Source: Photorhabdus cinerea (GTDB lineage Bacteria > Pseudomonadota > Gammaproteobacteria > Enterobacterales > Enterobacteriaceae). From it: a stretch of DNA of 57,511 bases. The translations under genes were made by a program, and so were the position numbers. The notes beneath the pieces are model-generated. The model was not told where the DNA came from. It saw nothing but the letters and a program-made list of their open reading frames with translations, and searched no databases. Where the stretch lies: NCBI RefSeq assembly GCF_011189575.1, contig NZ_PUJW01000026.1:1-57511 (forward strand), written 5' to 3'. The stretch's first letter is position 1. Each line of letters starts with the position of its first letter. Shown here piece by piece: positions 45,129 to 53,836 of this stretch.

Positions 45129-45857
45129 TTATTATATATCCTTTATGTTAATGAGATTTGAATATATTATTCAAGTTTTATTTTTAGCTAAAATAATGTA
45201 GGAGTAATATTAATAAATTTTATTTTAATTCTTTAATATTAATTACCTAATTAATGCTAAAGGGTGGTTTACATTATTTAAATTAATCCTACTTATGAGT
45301 CATGATCAATGTTATATATTGGCAAATCATTGATGGATTTAATGGCGTGATCTTTTTGTGGGAAATTTAATGTACGGTAAAGTAGAGGTTTATATTAATT
45401 AAATAAGGTCGAAAATATTATTTTATGTTTTTATTTTTCTGATTGGTAATTAAATGATATTTAAAAGTATATTTGATTGGTGGTTTTTATATGTTATTGT
45501 TTTAATGAGGAATAATATCTCTTTGTTGTAATCTTGGGGTGAGGTGAAAATAATGATTAATTCCCGATTTATTTACGTTATTTATTAAATTAGTTGATAC
45601 TTAATGGTGGCAAAAAACAAAAACTTAAATTTATTGACACAAAGTACACAGCTCTAATAAATTAATACTTTGATATATGATTGTTTTTTTATCACCAAAC
45701 TGAATTTATTGCGTTAAAATAAAATTTCGCTCTCACATCAAAATTGTTAAATTCCAAACTTTCAGGATATGGTGGTGGTAGAGTCAACTCTGATTATAAT
45801 ACCTTTTTGAGGCTGGGATTTGTTTTAATTTCCTATAAATGATAAGGCAACAACACA
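45129..45857. other. AT-rich intergenic region
   Basis: About 730 bases with no plausible gene. The left end holds the promoter and AAGGATATATAA ribosome site of the gene at 44091-45128. The right end should hold the rhomboid promoter. No repeat or strong hairpin is evident. Confidence 0.45.
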
Positions 45858-46424
45858 GTGAAAACAGGGCTAAAACAACGATTTCGTATCCTAATAGGAT
45901 TAGCAGCAACACTGATCATAATCCAATTGTTTGATACTTTAACCGGTGGTGCACTAAGTAATTTCGGTATCATTCCCCGATATGCTCAAGGGTTAATTGG
46001 TATTCCATTATCTCCATTCCTGCATGGTAACTGGGGGCACTTATTCAGCAATCTCCCCGTATTATTAGTATTGAGTGCCTTACTTATGGCGCACTCCATT
46101 CGTTATTATGTGCTAGCCAGTTTGTTTATTATCTTTGTGGAAGGAACATTAGTCTGGTTATTTGGGCGCATGGCTATTCATATTGGTGCCAGTGGTTGGG
46201 TTTTTGGTCTATGGGGATTACTGCTGGCTAATGCCTTTTTCCTGAGAAGAGTAAAAGATTTCTTCTTTGCGATTCTGGTGTTTATATATTACGGTGGGAT
46301 CGTGTTTGGCCTATTACCGTGGCAAGAAGATATTTCAACGGAAGGACATATTTTTGGCGTGATATCTGGGCTGATTTTCTCTTGGTTGTCAAAGAAATGG
46401 GCAATTACGAGCTATACCCAATAG
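45858..46424 (+). CDS. Rhomboid-family intramembrane serine protease
   Basis: 188 aa with about six membrane segments. Catalytic serine in GASG (Ser112) and catalytic histidine in EGHIFG (His164) are in place. The loop HGNWGHLFSN (56-65) supplies the conserved His and Asn of rhomboids. The start is a GTG at 45858. The final three codons (Tyr-Thr-Gln) and the stop are made of the first bases of an ERIC element, so the natural C-terminus was changed by insertion. The substrate is unknown. Confidence 0.85.
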   Translation: MKTGLKQRFRILIGLAATLIIIQLFDTLTGGALSNFGIIPRYAQGLIGIPLSPFLHGNWGHLFSNLPVLLVLSALLMAHSIRYYVLASLFIIFVEGTLVWLFGRMAIHIGASGWVFGLWGLLLANAFFLRRVKDFFFAILVFIYYGGIVFGLLPWQEDISTEGHIFGVISGLIFSWLSKKWAITSYTQ

Positions 46425-46502
46425 ATTTCAAGTTGCATCGCGGCGGCAAGTGAACGCATCTCCAGGAGTATAGATAACTATGTGACTGGGGTAAGTGAAA
46501 GC
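46413..46502. repeat. Truncated ERIC element
   Basis: It begins with TATACCC inside the rhomboid gene and continues with GATTTCAAGTTGCATCGCGG and the core ACTATGTGACTGGGGTAAG. It then ends at AAGCAGCC, where the normal right arm is replaced by a short hairpin (46503-46524). About 90 of 127 bases remain. Confidence 0.85.
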
Positions 46503-46524
46503 AGCCCGTTTATAATAACGGGCT
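46503..46524. terminator. Hairpin between convergent rhomboid and monooxygenase genes
   Basis: Perfect 8-bp arms AGCCCGTT / AACGGGCT, six-base loop. It lies in the 146-base gap between the two convergent stops. Part of the arm derives from the ERIC end. No long T-tract is present. Confidence 0.55.
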
Positions 46525-46570
46525 GGCAATAATGAATGGATATAACCGCTGATTTTTTAATTTCTTGTGG

Positions 46571-48019
46571 TTATGTCCATTTCAACGCAGCATCATCTAC
46601 AGGCTGCCCCAAAACCTGTTTATCTTTATTGAAATCATGCGGAACTTGCCAGGTTGCACTGCGTCCTTGACGAGGAAGAGAATCCTTTGCTCGTTTTACA
46701 TAACCAGATTGCAAGGCACTAAAAATATTTTCGTCCGCCAGCATTTCACCCGGTTGTGCATATGGTGTTACAACCGTAGCACCGCGACGGTCCATCTCGT
46801 TTAATAAACGGCAGATGTATTCCGCAGATAGATCAACTTTCAACGTCCAGGCGTTATTGATATAACCAAACACACAGGCAAAATTAGGGATATCCTGTAT
46901 CAACGTTCCCTTATAGAGCATTCGATCATGACCTTGCTGTTTTTGCTCATCAATTGAGAGTTCAATTCCACCAATAAAATGTAATTTCAGCCCAGTCGCT
47001 GTAACAATAATATCTGCGGGTAATTCCTTACCAGATTGTAATTGGATACCGTTTTCAGTTATGTGTTTAATATGGTCAGTAACGATAGATGCTTTACCTT
47101 CTTTCAGTACTTTAAATAGGTTACTGCTGGGAATAAAACACAGTCGTTCATCCCATGGCATGTACTTTGGAGTAAGGTGCTTCATGTCAAAATCTGGGCC
47201 GACACGCTTGCGAGCGGACGCCAATAAAAACGATTTTAATAAGTTAGGGAAATGTCGACTCATCTTATAAAGTAAGCGCTGTAGAAAGAGATTGCGATTT
47301 CTACTCAATGTGTAAATCCAGCGCTGTGGAATAATGCCTTTGCAATACTCTGCTATCTTATCCCTTCCTGGTATTGAAAGAAAATAACTAGGGGAACGCT
47401 GTAACATCGTGATGTGTTCAGTCTCATTTGCCATTGCAGGAAGTAAAGTGACTGCTGTTGCGCCGCTACCAATTACAACAACCCGCTTTCCTTTGTAATT
47501 TAATCCTTCAGGCCAGTGTTGAGGGTGAATTACCGGGCCTTTAAAATCTTCGATGCCGGGAAATTTAGGTAAATAAGGTTCATCATAGTTGTAATAACCT
47601 GTTGCAGCGACGAGAAAATGACAGGTAAATTGCCGGGTTTCCCCACTGATTTCGTCAATCGCGATAACAGTCCACTGGCGAGTCGCATTTGACCAGTCAG
47701 TATGAGTGATTTTTAGCCCAAACTGTATTTTCTTATCAACTTCATATTCTTTTGCCGTTGCATTGATATAACTTTTAATTGAAGGTCCATCGGCAAAAAC
47801 ATTGGTATCTGTCCAAGGGCGGAATTTATAGCCATAGCTCATCATATCTGTATCTGAGCGAATGCCTGGATAGCGAAATAAATCCCAGGTACCGCCCATC
47901 GTCTGGCGACGCTCTAGGATAATAAACTTCTTATCAGGACATTTCTTTGTTAAATGACATGCTACACCAATGCCTGCAACACCGGCGCCAATAATCAAAA
48001 CATCATAATGGTTATTCAT
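46571..48019 (-). CDS. EthA-like Baeyer-Villiger flavin monooxygenase
   Basis: 482 aa from ATG 48019, which has GGAGAG just upstream; an earlier in-frame ATG at 48058 is rejected. Two Rossmann motifs, FAD GAGVAG (11-16) and NADPH GSGATA (184-189), flank the Baeyer-Villiger fingerprint FKGPVIHPQHWP (159-170). Long stretches (MGGTWDLFRYPGIRSD, GYYNYDEPYLP) match what I remember of Mycobacterium EthA. Predicted to insert oxygen into ketones or oxidise sulfur compounds; substrate unknown. The decayed tnpB lies directly upstream. Confidence 0.88.
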   Translation of the reverse strand: MNNHYDVLIIGAGVAGIGVACHLTKKCPDKKFIILERRQTMGGTWDLFRYPGIRSDTDMMSYGYKFRPWTDTNVFADGPSIKSYINATAKEYEVDKKIQFGLKITHTDWSNATRQWTVIAIDEISGETRQFTCHFLVAATGYYNYDEPYLPKFPGIEDFKGPVIHPQHWPEGLNYKGKRVVVIGSGATAVTLLPAMANETEHITMLQRSPSYFLSIPGRDKIAEYCKGIIPQRWIYTLSRNRNLFLQRLLYKMSRHFPNLLKSFLLASARKRVGPDFDMKHLTPKYMPWDERLCFIPSSNLFKVLKEGKASIVTDHIKHITENGIQLQSGKELPADIIVTATGLKLHFIGGIELSIDEQKQQGHDRMLYKGTLIQDIPNFACVFGYINNAWTLKVDLSAEYICRLLNEMDRRGATVVTPYAQPGEMLADENIFSALQSGYVKRAKDSLPRQGRSATWQVPHDFNKDKQVLGQPVDDAALKWT

Positions 48020-48059
48020 TGTTATCTCTCCTGCAAGGTCATTTTTTGATGAAATCAAG

Positions 48060-48666
48060 TCATGTTATTTTTTTATTCAGAGCGAGTTTTGCCACACCTG
48101 CATCTAACCCCACTATTAACGCTAAAGGGTGAACTGGCGCGGCTATCTTAATTTCAACTTGAAAAGATATATAACCAGTGGCCGGACGACTGGCTGAGCA
48201 TGGCGTTTTTTATTTTCCCGTCGATGGGTTGTGATTGTTGGCATTTAACCCACGAAAGGCTGGCGGGGAATTTCATGCGACGGCGCTCAAACTGGCAATA
48301 TTTCTCAAAGTTGACGAACCCGATTGAATCGCGGTTATCGCTTTTCTTCTTAAATACCGGGACCCTGGTGGAGAGTGTCTTGTCAAAATAACGCATCCCT
48401 GCGTCATGAAGATATTTAAATTTTTGCTGAAGGTTGTTCGTGTAGGCTTTGGACGAAAAGGCCGTTTCAGGTGTTTTCTTCCAGTGGATCAGCTTCCGGT
48501 TTAACTCGAAGGCTGACGGCAACTTTTGGCCTAAATCAAGCAGGTGCTTTGTTTCTGCCAGCCTAAAATTCCAGATGAAGCAAGCCCAACCACAGTGCAG
48601 GCGTAAGCGCTGCGCTTGCTGTTCAGTTGGTTCCAGCCGTAATTTGTAGGCTTTCAGAATGAGCAT
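48060..48666 (-). pseudogene. Decayed IS200/IS605-family tnpB (OrfB)
   Basis: The first frame (48154-48666) gives 170 aa of the N-terminal OrfB/TnpB region (KAYKLRLEPTEQQAQRLRLHCG, WNFRLAE). A frameshift near 48165 then moves the reading into SFQVEIKIAAPVHP...VGLDAGVAKLALNKK, where VGLDAGVA is the first RuvC aspartate motif, ending at 48060. The protein therefore stops at about half the usual 380-400 aa, with no RuvC II/III or zinc finger. No tnpA is present. It is a relic and the only clear transposon-derived gene in the window. Confidence 0.85.
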
Positions 48667-49001
48667 TATCTATTCAGTATGTAGTCTATTTTATGATAAA
48701 TATACCGTATTAAGTGACCATGACAATGCAAAAGTTCCAGATAAATCGTTCTCGTCACACTGCCTTCTTACTGCCTATTCATCTCGTTTTTTTGCGAGGC
48801 TGACTCCTTGTCGCCATTACCTCACGCTTGCTTCTAACAATGAATAATTGGCGTCTGAAATTAACTTCGGTTTGGCAACCTCAGTCGTTTAGTTATGCCG
48901 GGTACTCACTATGATGATACATAGCGCTTTTTTAATTGGTGTGCGATGTAAATTGGTTTATCTTATCAATGAAATTTATACCAACAGAATTGGAACTCAT
49001 A
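48667..49001. other. Intergenic region between the tnpB remnant and the MFS gene
   Basis: About 335 bases. The left part probably includes the degraded left end of the IS element. No intact IS terminus, target duplication or gene is clear. The right end carries the MFS transporter promoter. Confidence 0.35.
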
Positions 49002-50207
49002 ATGTCAAAGTTAATTGGAAATAATCAGATAGTTGTTATTGCAATGGTTATTGCATTGGTACAATTTATTAATGCGCTAGAGTACATGATGGTCACTCCG
49101 CTTTTTGTTTATATGTCTAATGATTTTCACATGCCTGTGACGATGGCGGGGGTTATTGCCGGTACTTATGTTTTCTCCTCCGTATTTTCTGGTCTGGCCT
49201 CTTATTTTTTTATCGATCGCTTTAATAAAAGAAAGGTACTCATTTTAAATACTCTGTTTCTCGGCCTGATTACATTCCTGACGATTTTCTCTTCAGAGCC
49301 ATATCAACTTATTCTGCTACGTACAATTGCTGGTCTGTTTGGTGGTGTGACATTGGGGGTAGGAATTGGGATCTTACTTAATAATTCACCAGAAAGTATG
49401 CGGGGAAAAGTGTTGGGAATTGCGTTTTCATCTTTTTCATTTGTTAGCATTTTAGGTATACCGTTGTGCTTATATTTGGCCGAGAGCTTTAACTGGAAAG
49501 TATCTTTCTTATTTATCGTTATTTTATGCATAGTGAGTTTGCCTCTGATTCTCTTCTTAATCCCAGGAGCAGAAAAAGTACAATATAATAAGAATAAAAT
49601 AGTGCTGACCAAAAAAATAACATTAGCTGGGATGGCAAGTGGTGTTAGTAACTTTAGCCCCTTCATGCTTATTCCGATATTGGCTCCGTTATTAACAAAT
49701 GTGTTTTATATCCCGGAAGAACATGTTTCACTAGTATTCTTTTTCGGAGGTATCGCGTCATGGTTAGGAACTTATTTAGCAGGAAAACTTTGCGATAGAT
49801 ATCCTCCCCAGAAAATTATCATCGCAGCGGCGACTTTATTTATTGTTAATATTTTTCTGGGATTGACGGGAAAAATAAATGGATATGTTTTCTTCTCACT
49901 TTTTATGTTCGCTACTTACGTACAGGTTATGACGGCAAATGTGATCGCCTCCTATGCTTCGACGCCTGAAAACCGTGCAGGTTTCGGTGCCCTTCAGATG
50001 GCATTATCCAACTTAGGTGCTGGTGTAGTGTTTTTCTTCTCTTCTATCTTTTTACACGGTAAAGAGATTACGGCTGAAAGCGTACAACCTATTTTCATAT
50101 TGTCTATGGTTAGCGCCCTAATATTACCTGTATATGTCAGAAAATTAGCTCAGGTGTTAAACAGAGATACTAAGAGTTTAATGAATAATTCTCACAACAA
50201 CAGTTAA
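49002..50207 (+). CDS. MFS transporter (drug:H+ antiporter type)
   Basis: 401 aa from ATG 49002, with GGAA upstream; an in-frame start at 48936 would add 22 non-membrane residues and is less likely. About 12 membrane helices. The loop between helices 2 and 3 reads FIDRFNKRKVLILN, a variant of the MFS motif D-R-x-x-R-R/K, and LRTIAGLFGGVTLGVGIGIL fits helix 4-5 of DHA1 drug exporters. Substrate unknown. It is divergent from the monooxygenase across the tnpB relic, a loose pairing that could suit export of an oxidised product, but this is speculation. Confidence 0.82.
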   Translation: MSKLIGNNQIVVIAMVIALVQFINALEYMMVTPLFVYMSNDFHMPVTMAGVIAGTYVFSSVFSGLASYFFIDRFNKRKVLILNTLFLGLITFLTIFSSEPYQLILLRTIAGLFGGVTLGVGIGILLNNSPESMRGKVLGIAFSSFSFVSILGIPLCLYLAESFNWKVSFLFIVILCIVSLPLILFLIPGAEKVQYNKNKIVLTKKITLAGMASGVSNFSPFMLIPILAPLLTNVFYIPEEHVSLVFFFGGIASWLGTYLAGKLCDRYPPQKIIIAAATLFIVNIFLGLTGKINGYVFFSLFMFATYVQVMTANVIASYASTPENRAGFGALQMALSNLGAGVVFFFSSIFLHGKEITAESVQPIFILSMVSALILPVYVRKLAQVLNRDTKSLMNNSHNNS

Positions 50208-50404
50208 TATATGTGTGATCTAGCCTTAATGGTAAAATGTAGATTTTGAGCTATATTTAAATTTAAGGCTAATCATTGACATAGCATAATAAACGTGATT
50301 AATAAGGGGTGAATGTTATTGGGAGTATAATGTTACTGGATGAAATTATTATAAAGTTTAATCATGATTATTATTGAATTCATTAAATTATATGGGTGAA
50401 TAAG

Positions 50405-50845
50405 ATGGCAGAAAAATTAATTAGCATTAAGAATAAACCCGCTGTTAATATTATCGCAGGGGTGACGAATATTAAATTCATTCGTAATAAAACACCTTGT
50501 AAGGCTATAATTGAACATGGATATGTTTCCAGAAAACGATTTACTGTAGATAGGATGTCTGAATGGAGTGGTGATTTGTGGGCCCCATGGATAAGTGATA
50601 AATATGAACCAAATAAAGCGATTCATATTTACACCGGAAGAGAATTAAAACCCGAATTAGGAGTTGATATTTGGATATTTCAGGATTATTGGAATCCACC
50701 AAATGTAAATGCTGTTAAGTATTCCATAAATAAAGAATTCAATTATGATAACGCATTAGAAATTCCCGGTAATAATAGAGGTGGAGGTAATAAGACACTG
50801 ATTTTAGAACTTAATGGTGATAATATTGATCTGAAAATGATATAG
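50405..50845 (+). CDS. Orphan small protein, unknown
   Basis: 146 aa from ATG 50405, with GGTGAA just upstream; a GTG at 50396 is an alternative. No signal peptide or membrane segment. Alternating hydrophobic and polar residues with many Asn, Tyr and Trp (GVDIWIFQDYWNPPNV, DLWAPWISDKYEPN) suggest a small beta protein. One cysteine. I recognise no family. Codon use is AT-rich like the lectin cluster to its left and unlike the more GC-rich T6SS genes to its right. Confidence 0.5.
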   Translation: MAEKLISIKNKPAVNIIAGVTNIKFIRNKTPCKAIIEHGYVSRKRFTVDRMSEWSGDLWAPWISDKYEPNKAIHIYTGRELKPELGVDIWIFQDYWNPPNVNAVKYSINKEFNYDNALEIPGNNRGGGNKTLILELNGDNIDLKMI

Positions 50846-51740
50846 TATGAAATGATGAGGTATTGAATATATTTCTACTACATACATTTGCTGAGATAAA
50901 AATATTTCTCCGCGTGTTGTTCAATATTTTAATTTCTTTGCTTATGGCTTAGATTATTGACGGTCAGGTAGGCTCTTGTTTGAGTGGACGGTTAAGTTGT
51001 TAAAATTCTAATACGCGCAGGAATCATTTATCCGGTTTATTATCTATCTCACTAAGCTATACTTATCTATAATAAGGAGCTTTTAAGCGAATTTTAGTTT
51101 GGGCTGAAATAATTATCCCTTGGGTGCCATATATACGGTCTGGTTTCTGCGCGTTAATTGCATATATTCAATTATTTATTGGTAAAAGCGGATTTCTGCA
51201 TCAGTAATGTTTGTTGGTGCAGATTTTTATATGCAAATAATGCTGTAATTAATAATCAATATCATTTAAAGCATTTCATCAAATAAGACGGCAGAATGGC
51301 AATGATGATTGTCAGATATTTATTACGTACTATTACTTATTCTTACTTATTTTTACAAAAAAGGGTGAAAATTTATATTTTATAATCAGTTGCAAAATGT
51401 CATTAAAAATTATCTGGATTTTATTTATTTTTATTTAATTGGGTTTTGTTTATCTTTTGTTGAAGTTTGTCCACTTATCATCTTCTGTAAGCTAAATTTT
51501 AATCTTTGGCGGATGTTTTCTACTGCTGCTTTGTTTTAAGGTGGCTGTGAAACTATGGTTATTTCATGTTGGTCGATTTTTTTAGTGGATTCGTTAATTA
51601 AGATGTCATTATTCGTTCCCTCTAATTTGCAGAGTTTGTTAACTGCCTATTCGGAAATATTCGATTCAGCGAGTTCTTGCTGAAATTAGTCATGACATGA
51701 AAATTTATCCCTTTATTTACTTTTTATGGAGGAGCCATCA
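50846..51740. other. Intergenic region before the T6SS locus
   Basis: About 895 bases with no plausible gene. It contains one terminator-like hairpin with a U-tract (51195-51230) well away from any stop codon. The right end should carry the T6SS promoter. I found no convincing sigma-54 site. Confidence 0.45.
51195..51230 (+). terminator. Orphan terminator-like hairpin
   Basis: TCTGCATCA (51195-51203) pairs with TGGTGCAGA (51215-51223), one G-U pair, and is followed by TTTTTAT. It is a good intrinsic terminator by shape. It lies 350 bases past the nearest upstream stop on this strand (50845), so it may end an unannotated short RNA or a long 3' UTR. Confidence 0.5.
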
Positions 51741-52238
51741 ATGGCTGCGAGTTTTCAAAATGAAGTTCCTAAAGCGCGTATTAATATTAAATTGGATCTA
51801 CATACTGGTGGGGCGCAGAAAAAAGTTGAGCTGCCGCTGAAATTGTTAGTAATGGGCGATTACAGTAACCGACAGGAACAGCGCCCACTCTCGGAAAGAG
51901 AAAAAGTTAATATCAATAAAAATAATTTTGACAGTGTGCTCGCTGAATTCAGCCCTGCCATTAACCTGACCGTCGAAAATACCCTTGCCGGAGATAGAAG
52001 CGAGGTAAATATTAGCCTCGCTTTCCGGCAAATAAAAGACTTTGAGCCGGAGCAAGTAGCCCGCCAAATTCCGCAATTGCGGGCGTTGCTTTCTATGCGC
52101 AATCTGTTGCGCGACCTGAAATCTAACCTGCTTGACAATGTCACGTTTCGCCGCGAGCTGGAACATATTCTCCAGGATGACCAACTGAGTGATGAACTGC
52201 GTGTAGAACTGGCTGCACTGGCATCACAAGAAGATTGA
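51741..52238 (+). CDS. tssB: T6SS sheath subunit TssB
   Basis: 165 aa from ATG 51741, chosen because GGAGGAG lies 6-12 bases upstream; an earlier ATG at 51726 overlaps that ribosome site. TssB (VipA) pairs with TssC to form the contractile sheath. Family features are RINIKLDLHTGGAQKKVELPLKLLVMGDYS near the N-terminus and the later QIPQLRALLSMRNLLRDLKSNLLDN. First gene of the T6SS operon in view. Confidence 0.94.
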   Translation: MAASFQNEVPKARINIKLDLHTGGAQKKVELPLKLLVMGDYSNRQEQRPLSEREKVNINKNNFDSVLAEFSPAINLTVENTLAGDRSEVNISLAFRQIKDFEPEQVARQIPQLRALLSMRNLLRDLKSNLLDNVTFRRELEHILQDDQLSDELRVELAALASQED

Positions 52239-52284
52239 TTATCACCCTATTTTCTTTTCATGAAATTTGATTCAGGAGATGTTA

Positions 52285-53817
52285 ATGACTTCACAAGAAC
52301 AAGCCGCTTCTGCTGTGGAAACTACGACCTACAGAGAAGGCAGCGTCTACCAGTCTTTATTTAAGAAAATTAATTTACAGCCGATCGAACGGTTGAATGA
52401 TTTCGATCTTTTTCAGAACAACGATGCGTTGGCTGATGTGACGGCTGATGAGAGAGTGACGGCGGCGGTTAGTGTTTTTCTTACGTTGCTGAAAGAATCG
52501 GCGCAAACAGTTCAGCGACTGGATAAAGCCTTGCTGGATCATCATATCGGTGAGTTGGACAGCCAAATCAGTCGCCAACTGGATGTGGTCATGCACCACC
52601 CGGCATTCCAGCAGGTGGAATCGGTCTGGCGGAGCTTGGAATTTCTGGTTGACCGGACGGATTTCCGCCAGAACGTCAGAATTGAAGTGCTGGATGTGTC
52701 GAAGGATGATTTACAGCAGGATTTTGACGATGCACCAGAAATTGTGCAAAGCGGTTTCTATCGTCATACCTACATTCAGGAATATGATACGCCGGGCGGT
52801 GAACCTATTGGATCGGTGATTGCCAACTATGAATTTGGTGCCGGATCGCAGGATATTGCCCTGTTGCGCAATATCGCTAAAGTAGCGGCAGCGGCGCATA
52901 TGCCTTTTATTGCGGCTGCTGGCCCCGCCTTCTTCGGCAAGGAAACCATGGAAGAAGTCGCGTCAATTAAAGACATTGGTAACTACTTTGACCGCGCTGA
53001 ATATATCAAGTGGAAATCCTTCCGCGACAGCGACGATGCCCGCTATATCGGACTGACACTGCCGCGGGTGTTAGGACGTCTACCGTATGGCCCGGATACC
53101 GTGCCGGTGCGAACGTTTAATTATATTGAGCTGGTTAAAGGTCCGGATCACAGTAAATACTTGTGGACCAATGCTGCTTTTACGTTTGCCGCCAACATGG
53201 TGAAAAGCTTTGTGAAAAATGGCTGGTGTGTGCAGATCAGGGGGCCACAGGCGGGTGGGGCGGTGACTGATTTGCCGATCCATTTCTACGATTTGGGAAT
53301 GGGTAATCAGGCAAAAATTCCCTCAGAAGTGATGATCCCGGAAACCCGCGAGTTTGAATTTGCCAATTTGGGATTTATTCCGCTCTCTTACTATAAAAAC
53401 CGCGATTACGCTTGCTTCTTCTCGGCTAACTCGACGCAGAAACCAGCGGTATATGACACCGGTGAAGCGACAGCTAACAGCCGCATCAATGCGCGTCTAC
53501 CGTATATCTTCCTGCTGTCCCGCATTGCCCATTACCTGAAATTGATCCAACGGGAAAACATCGGCACCACTAAGGATCGGCGTCTGCTGGAAATTGAGCT
53601 GAACAACTGGATCAACACGCTGGTGACGGAAATGACCGATCCATCTGACGATCTGCAAGCTTCGCATCCGCTGCGTGAAGCGCGAGTGATCGTGGAGGAT
53701 ATTGACGACAATCCGGGTTTCTTCCGGGTCAGGCTGTATGCGGTGCCACACTTTCAGGTCGAAGGGCTTGACGTCAATCTGTCCTTGGTTTCTCAGATGC
53801 CGAAGGCGAAAGAGTAA
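52285..53817 (+). CDS. tssC: T6SS sheath subunit TssC
   Basis: 510 aa from ATG 52285, with CAGGAG at 52272-52277; upstream in-frame starts at 52267 overlap that site. TssC (VipB) is the large sheath subunit. Clear family segments are HPAFQQVESVWRSLEFLVDRTDF, PFIAAAGPAFFG, GLTLPRVLGRLPYG and AFTFAANMVKSFVKNGWCVQIRGPQAGG. Length is normal. It follows tssB after 46 bases. Confidence 0.95.
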   Translation: MTSQEQAASAVETTTYREGSVYQSLFKKINLQPIERLNDFDLFQNNDALADVTADERVTAAVSVFLTLLKESAQTVQRLDKALLDHHIGELDSQISRQLDVVMHHPAFQQVESVWRSLEFLVDRTDFRQNVRIEVLDVSKDDLQQDFDDAPEIVQSGFYRHTYIQEYDTPGGEPIGSVIANYEFGAGSQDIALLRNIAKVAAAAHMPFIAAAGPAFFGKETMEEVASIKDIGNYFDRAEYIKWKSFRDSDDARYIGLTLPRVLGRLPYGPDTVPVRTFNYIELVKGPDHSKYLWTNAAFTFAANMVKSFVKNGWCVQIRGPQAGGAVTDLPIHFYDLGMGNQAKIPSEVMIPETREFEFANLGFIPLSYYKNRDYACFFSANSTQKPAVYDTGEATANSRINARLPYIFLLSRIAHYLKLIQRENIGTTKDRRLLEIELNNWINTLVTEMTDPSDDLQASHPLREARVIVEDIDDNPGFFRVRLYAVPHFQVEGLDVNLSLVSQMPKAKE

Positions 53818-53836
53818 CCATTCACTAGGAGCTATG

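Noticed and set aside
48659..48847. 62-codon plus-strand frame next to the tnpB relic
   Set aside because: No ribosome site or resemblance to IS200 TnpA; it likely spans degraded IS and spacer DNA.
46571..50207. Biosynthetic gene cluster built around the monooxygenase and MFS gene
   Set aside because: No synthase or other pathway gene lies nearby; two divergent genes around a transposon relic are not enough.
51240..51740. Sigma-54 promoter for the T6SS
   Set aside because: Only poor matches to TGGC-N8-TTGC were seen, for example near 51507; none good enough to report.
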